A stretch of 19,449 nt of DNA from Lachnospiraceae bacterium (GTDB taxonomy: Bacteria > Bacillota > Clostridia > Lachnospirales > Lachnospiraceae). Within the stretch, counting starts at the first letter, position 1. Each line of letters starts with the position of its first letter. The stretch spans positions 1 to 19,449 of the forward strand of contig DPZM01000086.1 in NCBI GenBank assembly GCA_003535955.1, given 5' to 3'. The notes under the pieces are model-generated. The model ran no database searches. It saw nothing but the letters and a program-made list of their open reading frames with translations, and was not told the origin of the DNA. The position numbers and the translations under genes were made by a program. Shown here one piece after another: positions 7,039-14,200 of the stretch.

Positions 7039-8366
7039 GCTGGAACCATGCTCCCCGCCACACCCATCATACCGGTTATGCTCTTCTCGTATTCTTCTAT
7101 AAGACCCGCTATAGTTTCAAGACATATCCTGTGATCATCAAGCTTCTTCCCTTCTTTTTCAAGCCTTGCTTCAAGCATCATAAGTCTCCCTTCCACTGCC
7201 GGAGAGCTCGCCGACCTGTAGTTTAAGTTAAGGCGTATTCCGTTAACTTTCTCAGCGATCTCCTTAAATTCCCTGTGTATATCCCCAAACATCACTGCTG
7301 CAGCTTTTATACCTGCCGTGTCCGCAAACAGCAGGTCGGCAACCGTATTAACGCAAAGGTCCTTACCTGTATCAACTCCCAGCGTATCAAGGCAGTAACC
7401 GGACAGGTCAGCCACTGCTTCCATGATCCGTTCACCCTTGTATTCTTTATCCACATCATTACCTAAAGCCGCGGCAGCCATGGATGCAAGCAACTCCGAT
7501 ACCTTCTCGTTTCCTTCACCGGGGAGCAGGTTCATAAGAGCCGTTGTGATACCTATAAGGCCCGACAGCCGTTCCATCGCGAATTCACGGTCGGCATCTG
7601 CATTGATTATCTTGCCGTTTTCATCGAACCTACAGGCGTCAAGAAGAGCATAGGAAGAATGTCTTCCCACAGCATCGGTCCGTTTGTTTTCAACATAGAC
7701 ATTCTCTTTTGCCACCTGTGTCAGCAGAGAATTCACATAATCATTGTGTGCGGAAACCGTCTTTATATTATAAGATGCATCACGCATTTTCAGCCCGTGC
7801 GCCCTGATGCACTCAATCCCGTAGCCCTGCGGATCAAAGGCAAGGCAGGACCTGACCCTGTCTCTGTTGAGTATTGCCGTATATCCTGCCAGGTTCCCTC
7901 CCTTGCTGTGTCCCGTTACGGTAATGCTGTCAAATATTCCGCAGTCATACCTGACAAAGTCATCAGCCATTTTCTGTATATCGGTATCCTTCATATAGGA
8001 ACCCCGGACATTATCTGCCCATGCCTCATAAGTTCCTCCGGTTCCGCGGAATACCACCGTTGCCTTCCCTTCGATGTCGGGATCAGCAAAGCAAGCCGCC
8101 CTGAGTTCAGGTTCGTCTATGCTCCTTACAAGATTTAAGCTTTTAAATTCCTCTGACGCATTATCCATCTCCTGAAGGAGCCTGCGGCATTCGGACCTTG
8201 TCATACATCCGCCTATTCCCAGATCATCCACCTTGCTTTCGTCGATCCATCCGTTTCCCGACCTGCATGAGTCAAGCATTTCATTAATTGTACCGTATTC
8301 GGTACATTTGTCCAGATATAGATAATTCGAAAGGAGCAGCAGTTCCTTTTCACTCAGCTCACTCAT
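7035..8366 (-). CDS. DUF2974/Mbeg1-like lipase, probable T7SS effector
   Basis: The 443-residue product has an alpha/beta-hydrolase domain at about residues 1-260. The nucleophile elbow is TVTGHSKGGNLAGY, with Ser154 as likely nucleophile; Asp209 in SAHNDYVNSL and His236 in GRHSSYALL are the probable remaining triad residues. FRGTGGT at 106-112 resembles the oxyanion strand of Mbeg1-like and class 3 lipases. No N-terminal signal peptide is visible. The last about 110 residues are helical, with a pattern (LEARLEKEGKKL then AGLIEEYEKS) like the WXG/LXG helical hairpin, so the targeting domain would sit at the C-terminus, as described for the S. aureus T7SS lipase TslA. The start overlaps the upstream VWA-FHA gene by ATGA, which implies translational coupling. 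It is last in the T7SS operon; no immunity gene follows. Lipid substrate and target are unknown. Confidence 0.75.
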   Translation of the reverse strand: MSELSEKELLLLSNYLYLDKCTEYGTINEMLDSCRSGNGWIDESKVDDLGIGGCMTRSECRRLLQEMDNASEEFKSLNLVRSIDEPELRAACFADPDIEGKATVVFRGTGGTYEAWADNVRGSYMKDTDIQKMADDFVRYDCGIFDSITVTGHSKGGNLAGYTAILNRDRVRSCLAFDPQGYGIECIRAHGLKMRDASYNIKTVSAHNDYVNSLLTQVAKENVYVENKRTDAVGRHSSYALLDACRFDENGKIINADADREFAMERLSGLIGITTALMNLLPGEGNEKVSELLASMAAAALGNDVDKEYKGERIMEAVADLSGYCLDTLGVDTGKDLCVNTVADLLFADTAGIKAAAVMFGDIHREFKEIAEKVNGIRLNLNYRSASSPAVEGRLMMLEARLEKEGKKLDDHRICLETIAGLIEEYEKSITGMMGVAGSMVPA

Positions 8367-9736
8367 ATTCCTACCTGTAATGCTGTCTGTCCCAGCTTCA
8401 GTATATCTCCGTTTTTAAGCATAAGTTCCTGAAAGACTTTCTGGGAATTGACTTTTGTCCCATTGGATGATCTTAAGTCCTTCACATACCAGTTCCCGTC
8501 TACTACAGAGAGTTCACAATGTCTGCCGGATACTGAATCATCATGGTCTATCACTATATCACACAGGCTTCTTGACCTTCCGATGATAAAGCTCCCCGCA
8601 CCACCTGCCCTGTAAATCCTGGTAGGATCAAGACAGTCTTCCAATACGATGTTGTATCCACCCTCTTCCGGTTCGAGAAGTCTTGTTTCACACTCATCGC
8701 CGGGAAGCCGGAAGGTAGTACAGTCAACATCTTCGGCATCTTCAGCTATCCTTGCCTCCAGTTCCTCCGTCCATGACCGGTCGCATCCCATCCTCTTAAG
8801 GGCCTTTCTGTCTTTCCGGCCCTGTCTCTCCCTCCTGTGAGTAATGAAATATATAACAATTGCAAATACTACTGCAAAAATTACTCCCGTAAGCGGTAAG
8901 ATCACCGAAAATCCAACGCCCGAACCGGAATCCCTGTTTCTTACAATGACATCTGCATCGGTCAGTGATGCATAACTTTCTTCAGCTTCCGTACTTTTGA
9001 CGAATTCGGATACACTGTCATTTTCTGCAGGAGCACTCTCCTTATCACTTTCTATAAACAAAGGCTCTGCTTCCTTTGGTCCTTCATCCATATCTTTTGC
9101 ATCCGGGCTCTCTGTTTCTTCCGCCTCTGCCTCTTCCGCCTTCACCTCTTCAGCCTTTGCCTCTTCCGCCTTCCTTCGTCCCTCGTTAATCCTTTCAAGG
9201 ATCTCATCTCCCATTATCTTTTCACTTCCGCCATCTGAACCCTCAAATTCGGAAAGCAGCAGCTTCCCCCTGCTGGTGGTTGCAATAGCTGACAGGTTTT
9301 TGGAGGGCGCAACGTTTCTCGTTTCCACGCACTGAACCACATAGACCGGATAGGCGAGGTCACTTAACATATAGTACAATTCCTCATTTGCGTGAAGAAG
9401 GGATTCATTCTCCTTACCATCCGTGAACAGGATGATATTGCGGCAGGCAACATCCTGATCTCTCCATTCGGCAAGGATATTTACAAGATTGTCTGTAATA
9501 TAGGTATCTCTGTCATGAAGTTCAAGAGTATCAATATCGGCGCATAGGCTTTCAACATCCTGAGAGTAATCATCAATGTATTCAACATCCTCGCCGAAAA
9601 CAGCTACCCTGCACAGGTCCTGTACATCCATATTACGGCACAGGTACTTTGCGGTCTCCTTGCTCAGCAGGAAGTTAGCCTGTCCCATTGATTTTGAATT
9701 ATCTATCAAAATAAGATTCTTGTATCCGACAGCCAT
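8363..9736 (-). CDS. VWA - acidic linker - TM - FHA membrane protein of the T7SS operon
   Basis: A 457-residue protein with four parts. Residues 1 to about 185 form a von Willebrand A domain with a complete MIDAS: D-x-S-x-S at 12-16 (LIDNSKSMG), Thr near 78 (DRDTYITDN) and Asp106 in LFTDGKE. Residues about 185-265 are a Glu/Ala-rich linker with repeats such as KAEEAKAEEVKAEE. One membrane helix lies at about 275-299, followed by HRRERQGRKDRK. A C-terminal FHA domain at about 381-457 keeps the phosphothreonine-binding residues (IIGRSR, S-G-R-H, SSNGT). The basic flank predicts the FHA inside the cell. ATG at 9736 is preferred over GTG at 9739 because AAGGAG is 6 nt away from the ATG and only 3 from the GTG. 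It lies between the WXG100 genes and the lipase. It may stand in for EssB-type scaffold proteins, but I see no sequence similarity to them. Confidence 0.85.
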   Translation of the reverse strand: MAVGYKNLILIDNSKSMGQANFLLSKETAKYLCRNMDVQDLCRVAVFGEDVEYIDDYSQDVESLCADIDTLELHDRDTYITDNLVNILAEWRDQDVACRNIILFTDGKENESLLHANEELYYMLSDLAYPVYVVQCVETRNVAPSKNLSAIATTSRGKLLLSEFEGSDGGSEKIMGDEILERINEGRRKAEEAKAEEVKAEEAEAEETESPDAKDMDEGPKEAEPLFIESDKESAPAENDSVSEFVKSTEAEESYASLTDADVIVRNRDSGSGVGFSVILPLTGVIFAVVFAIVIYFITHRRERQGRKDRKALKRMGCDRSWTEELEARIAEDAEDVDCTTFRLPGDECETRLLEPEEGGYNIVLEDCLDPTRIYRAGGAGSFIIGRSRSLCDIVIDHDDSVSGRHCELSVVDGNWYVKDLRSSNGTKVNSQKVFQELMLKNGDILKLGQTALQVGI

Positions 9737-9746
9737 CACTCACTCC

Positions 9747-10064
9747 TTAGGAAACCACATCCGTATTAAGCCCGACACTCTGTTCAGTACTTGCATCTTC
9801 AGCCATCTGGTACTCTCTTGCTATCTCATTAAGGTCGGCAACGTGCTCCTGTATCATCCTGTTTATCTTCTCCATATCGTCCTGGAGCAGTGCGAACTTA
9901 GCCCCGTAACCGGTTGCCGCCTCACCCATCCATACCGACTTAAGCGAGTTAACTATCTCCAGCATTTCCTGAGTGATCGATCTTATATTCTTTCCCGTCG
10001 TTGAGAATTCTCCCGATGCCGCGATCAGCTTCTCGGGTGTTACCTTAAGTATTCCTGCTGCCAT
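9747..10064 (-). CDS. WXG100 family protein, EsxA-like
   Basis: A 105-residue helical-hairpin protein without signal peptide. The turn between helices carries W-M-G (SVWMGEAATGY, Trp near 44), and the C-terminal part has YQMAE, which fits the Y-x-x-x-D/E export signal of T7SS substrates. WXG100 proteins are secreted as homo- or heterodimers through EssC-type machines. The gene has an excellent ribosome binding site (AAGGAGG, 5 nt from the ATG), suggesting high output. It is the fourth small gene of the cluster, 10 nt after the previous WXG100 gene and 10 nt before the VWA-FHA gene. Confidence 0.92.
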   Translation of the reverse strand: MAAGILKVTPEKLIAASGEFSTTGKNIRSITQEMLEIVNSLKSVWMGEAATGYGAKFALLQDDMEKINRMIQEHVADLNEIAREYQMAEDASTEQSVGLNTDVVS

Positions 10065-10074
10065 TTTTACCTCC

Positions 10075-10374
10075 TTAATATGACCGTGTAGCTGCTATTG
10101 ATATGTTCTTGTTCTCTGCCGCCTCATACTTGGCTGCTATAATGAGCAGGGCTTCTATAAACTGCTCGATCGTTGCATGGAACTGGTCCATCTGTCCCTT
10201 ATCTTTGGTAAATGCCGTATGGAAAGCATCATTTGCCTCACCCTCCCACATTGACTTAAGTGCCTGTTCCGAAGTCTGCAGGTTATCCGTATCTGTCTTA
10301 AACCTGCTGTTAAGTCCTTTAAGCTGCTCGGCTTTTTTCTTAAGCTCTGCCGCCGTCACCTGAAAAAATGACAT
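10075..10374 (-). CDS. WXG100 family protein, EsxA-like
   Basis: A 99-residue protein with W-E-G at the helix turn (SMWEGEANDAFHTAF, Trp at 43) and YEAAE near the C-terminus, the Y-x-x-x-D/E type export motif. Long amphipathic helices flank the turn (residues about 8-40 and 50-90), as in EsxA. The ribosome binding site AAGGAGGG lies 6 nt before the ATG. It sits 15 nt after the YxG variant and 10 nt before the other strongly expressed WXG100 gene; these two may form a secreted pair. No signal peptide is present. Confidence 0.92.
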   Translation of the reverse strand: MSFFQVTAAELKKKAEQLKGLNSRFKTDTDNLQTSEQALKSMWEGEANDAFHTAFTKDKGQMDQFHATIEQFIEALLIIAAKYEAAENKNISIAATRSY

Positions 10375-10389
10375 GTTTTTCCCTCCTTT

Positions 10390-10692
10390 TCAATTACCTA
10401 TCATACCGAGTGCCGTCATCTCGGCTTCGTATATTATTGTTGCTGCCATCCTTATCATGGATGCTGTACCCTTTAGTATCTCGGCAGAATCATACACCCG
10501 CTCCCTCAGCCTGTTCGCCTTATCCATATATCGCGATGCGTTCTGCCCCTTGTATGACCTGTTAAGAAGTGTTAGTGCTTCATCCATCCTGACGCTTCCT
10601 ATCGCGCACAGCTTACCTGACAGTTCATCAAGTTCATCCGCCTGTTCGATCGCTCTTTTAAATTCAATATCAATCTTGGTTTTAATGCTCAT
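10390..10692 (-). CDS. WXG100-like protein with Tyr in place of Trp
   Basis: A 100-residue protein with the size and helical-hairpin pattern of WXG100 proteins, but with Y-K-G in place of W-x-G (NRSYKGQNASRYM, about residues 44-56). The C-terminus has IYEAEM, so the usual acidic residue of Y-x-x-x-D/E is Met at that spacing. Its ATG overlaps the TGA of the previous WXG100 gene (ATGA), implying coupled translation and perhaps a complex with that protein; a GGGAGG site lies about 9 nt upstream. It may be a heterodimer partner or chaperone rather than a freely secreted subunit; that is inference. Confidence 0.75.
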   Translation of the reverse strand: MSIKTKIDIEFKRAIEQADELDELSGKLCAIGSVRMDEALTLLNRSYKGQNASRYMDKANRLRERVYDSAEILKGTASMIRMAATIIYEAEMTALGMIGN

Positions 10693-10988
10693 CGTTTCAG
10701 TCCTCCCACCGTTTCGCCTATACGCATCTCCATTTTCTGGTACAGGGCAAGTGCCTCCTTTAACAGCCTGTGTATATATATCGCATCAACAGCCGTGGCC
10801 TCCATCACGGACAGATCCTTCATCAGAACCCTGTGGTATTCCTCAAATGCTTCGCCCTGCCAGGATACATGCAATTTAGCTGTTTTCTCCTTCAGTCCGC
10901 TTATTTCCCGGTATAAATCCCATACCCTGATCCCCAGTTCTTCAAGCAGTACATTCATCCTCACATATACCGCATTTACTGTCTCCAT
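10689..10988 (-). CDS. WXG100 family protein, first of the small-gene cluster
   Basis: A 99-residue helical protein with W-Q-G at the turn (VSWQGEAFEEYHRVL, Trp near 43) and YQKME near residue 83, fitting Y-x-x-x-D/E. The N-terminal helix (MNVLLEELGIRVWDLYREI) is longer and more hydrophobic than in the two canonical members. The ribosome binding site AAGGAG is about 10 nt from the ATG, weaker in spacing than the others. It lies 20 nt after the ubiquitin-like gene, and its stop overlaps the start of the YxG variant, so the two proteins are probably made in equal amounts and may pair. Confidence 0.85.
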   Translation of the reverse strand: METVNAVYVRMNVLLEELGIRVWDLYREISGLKEKTAKLHVSWQGEAFEEYHRVLMKDLSVMEATAVDAIYIHRLLKEALALYQKMEMRIGETVGGLKR

Positions 10989-11008
10989 ATATACACTTCT
11001 CCTTAATA

Positions 11009-11236
11009 TTAAATACTTAAATAAAGCAGACGTTCTCCGGATACGATATTCAGGCTGTTAAGAGGCTTACCGGGCGGAAGTACTCCTTCTTTATCGCAGC
11101 TTATCAACATTCCCGTACCCTTATCCATAAAGATCAGTCCCGCTTTCTTTATAAGCTCTTCTACCCTTATGTCTTCCTCGGTCTCAAGTATAAGCTTCCT
11201 TCGTGCCTGTATATTATCGACTTCGATCCTTAACAT
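11009..11236 (-). CDS. esaB: YukD/EsaB-like ubiquitin-fold protein
   Basis: A 75-residue soluble protein with the beta-grasp pattern of YukD/EsaB: a first strand MLRIEVDN, a second strand KLILETE, the helix RVEELIKKAG, and a closing strand GERLLYLSI. EsaB/YukD is a small cytoplasmic component of Firmicute type VII systems with a ubiquitin-like fold and no known conjugation; a C-terminal Gly-Gly is absent here too. The ATG has AAGGAG with 5 nt spacing, and the site overlaps the essC stop codon (TAA within ATAAGGAG), 9 nt upstream. Position directly after essC and before the WXG100 genes fits the role. Similarity is weak, as is common in this family, so the call rests partly on context. Confidence 0.75.
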   Translation of the reverse strand: MLRIEVDNIQARRKLILETEEDIRVEELIKKAGLIFMDKGTGMLISCDKEGVLPPGKPLNSLNIVSGERLLYLSI

Positions 11237-11245
11237 GATTTCTCC

Positions 11246-14200
11246 TTATGCAGCAGGTATTACAACATCTCCGTAATAATCCGTCTCGTTTATTTTGAGA
11301 AGGGTCCCCGTTCCCTTAGGCCTTACCGTACACAACTCCGTGAATGACAGGTATGAATAATCGAAAATGTTCTGCTTATCAAGACCACCCGAAAGGTATA
11401 TACCCCTGCATTCACCGATAATCTTTTCATATATCGGAAGTCCCGCAAGGCGGACATAATCCCTGTCAGAAAATGTGAAAACATACCTGTGGCCGTTTCC
11501 TTCATCAAGCAGACTCATGAACCCGGCTTCATCTTCCGTCCCGTGTCCGGCCGCATAGAAGGCTTCGATCGCATCGGCGGCATTTTCAAGTATCACAACA
11601 TCTGTGCAGGCAGCCGCCTTAATAAACCCCGGAATATCATCCGCATGTTCCACGGAAAGTCCCCTTTTTTCCGCAAAGTATTCATATACCCTGACAGCAT
11701 TTGTCCTTCCGCTTCCGCTTTTCCCTGCGATCACAAGACAGGCGCGGCTTCCATCCTCAATATATGCAGGCTTCCCGCTAAGAGCTTCATATCCTATTGC
11801 CGTTCCCTGTATCTGTGCGCAGGCAATGCTCTCCTCAAGATCGTATATTGTAGGAGCCTCGGGTATAAAGGGAACACGCATGGCTTTCCCTTCTTTGTAT
11901 TTTTCATTAAACTCAGATACCTTTTCCCTTATAAAGGCACTTCTTGCAGCGTCATCTCCCACACAACAGACAGCTGTCTGGAATTCGAGCACCTCTCCGT
12001 TTATCATGGCAAGCCCTCTTCCTCTTATTTCCTCGGGAAGCAGCGGCAGCCTGACCTGTCTTAAGCACTCACTGTACTGATATTTATCATTCATCCGCAG
12101 ACATATCCCTGTTCTGCAGTCCTCAAAAAGTCTTGGCGGGATATCGTTACTGCCTATGGATGAGCCGGAAAGAATGATATAAATACCGTAGCTTTCGGCA
12201 AACTTTATAAGCTCAAGCATATTCCCGTCATACCTGCACTCTGTTTTTTCACGGAAGCGGCCGTAATTGTCGACAACCAGAAGTACTGCGGGATCCCTTG
12301 AAAGCTGTCTTCTTTCTGCAAATCCAACCCCCACATACTCCTTTCTGCGTCTCTTTAAAATATCCGTCAGCATACAGAAAAGGTTAGGAAGTCTGGCTTC
12401 CTCTTCTTCCGTATAGTAGGCACCGACAAGGTTACTGTCCCTTAAAGCGGACAGGATTCCATTGCTGTAATCAACTATATAGATGTTAAGATCATCCGGT
12501 GTGCATTTCCCTATATATCCGTAAAGCATTGTCTGAAGCAGGGTACTCTTACCGCTCAGCGGGCTGCCGCAGATAACCTGATTACCTGCCGTCAACAGAT
12601 CTATCCTATACTCACCCTGTTTCTGGGCTGATGGTTCATCATACAGGCCGACCATAATGTTGAAGGGAGGATCCTTTTCATTTTCTTCCTTTATCACTAC
12701 CGTATCGGCAAGCGGTGGCAGCCATAAATCCTTCAGGAAGGAAAGATCCGTCATTCTGCCGCATTCATTCAGATTTTTGATCAATCGCGAAAAATGTGTC
12801 TCCCTGTCTGTTTTCATTTCATCTTCATCGGATCGTTCCGTCTTCTCCTGCATGATCTCCTGTTTGTGTCCCGACCTGTCGATAAGGTATACCTTTTTCT
12901 CTTTTATACCGTTTTCTTCGCAGGGTTCCATAGTATATCCGGCCTGGAACTCCTCAAAAAGCTCATCATTCCCAACCTGAAGGTAGGCCCTTCCCGGTTC
13001 CCTTATATAAGAAGCTTCAGGTCTGTGCAGCATGTCATTGCTGTCCTGTTTGTCCTGTACCCTTAAGCAGATACGGAACCTTGAGTTTGAGAAGATGTTG
13101 TCATCAACCGTACCCGCCGGTTTCTGTGTTGCCAGGATAAGATGCACGCCAAGGCTTCTGCCTACCTGGGCCACGCTGATGAGCTCCCTCATAAAATCAG
13201 GCTCATTTCTCTTAAGCTCCGCAAACTCGTCTATTATGATGATAATGTGCGGCAGCGGCTCATCGGCTCTGCCTGTTCTGTACATCTTAAGATAATCTGT
13301 TATTGAATTTACTCCGGCCTTAAGAAAGAGCTTCTGTCGTCGTAAATTCTCACTGCGTATCGAAACCAGGGCTCTCCCTATCATATTACCGGACAGATTG
13401 GAGATACTTCCGCGAAGGTGAGGCAGGTCCTTAAAATTCCCGGCCATGCCTCCTCCCTTGTAGTCAATGAGCAGAAAACCCAGTTCAAGAGGTGAGTATC
13501 TTACGGACAGCGACAGGATGTATGTGGCCAGGAGTTCGCTCTTTCCGCTTCCCGTCATGCCTGCGATCAGTCCATGCGGGCCGTGGGCTTTCTCATGGAT
13601 ATCAAGATATACCTTCCTCTCATCCGCTCCTCTTCCTATGGGAGCCATCAGGGAATTTCCCGTATCGTTCCTGTCCCAGTTATGCTTTATAAAATCCACC
13701 TCTATCCTGCTTAGATCAAACAGGTCCGGCAGAGTGACTTTTAAAGGGATCGCTCCTCTTAAAACCTCGGTCCTTATCCGTATGGCTGCAATGGCCCTTA
13801 TGTATCTGTATGCATCTTCACACCCTATCCTGTCGTAATTCACATCACATCTTCCCTCGCCTGTTCCTATGCTGATCATTCCCCTGTAGGAAGAATCATT
13901 CTGAACTATCAGGGTACAATCACCGGGAAGATAGTCGTACGCTTTAGCAAATACAAGGATACTTACGTCTTCTCTTTTGACCACCGATATCGGAAGCAGC
14001 CTTATATCATCGGTAAACACAATCCATCTGTATCCATTGTGTTCCATACCCCTTATAGTCGTTTCAAGAGAACAGGTCAGCTCTCCTGACCTCTCCGGGT
14101 CATAGCCCACGTAGTTCTCATCCTCACCCTGCGTCTGTGGAAGGAAGCCCAGCATATCAATAAAGTCTCCAAAGATTTCAGGATGTTCAAAAAGAAAGGC

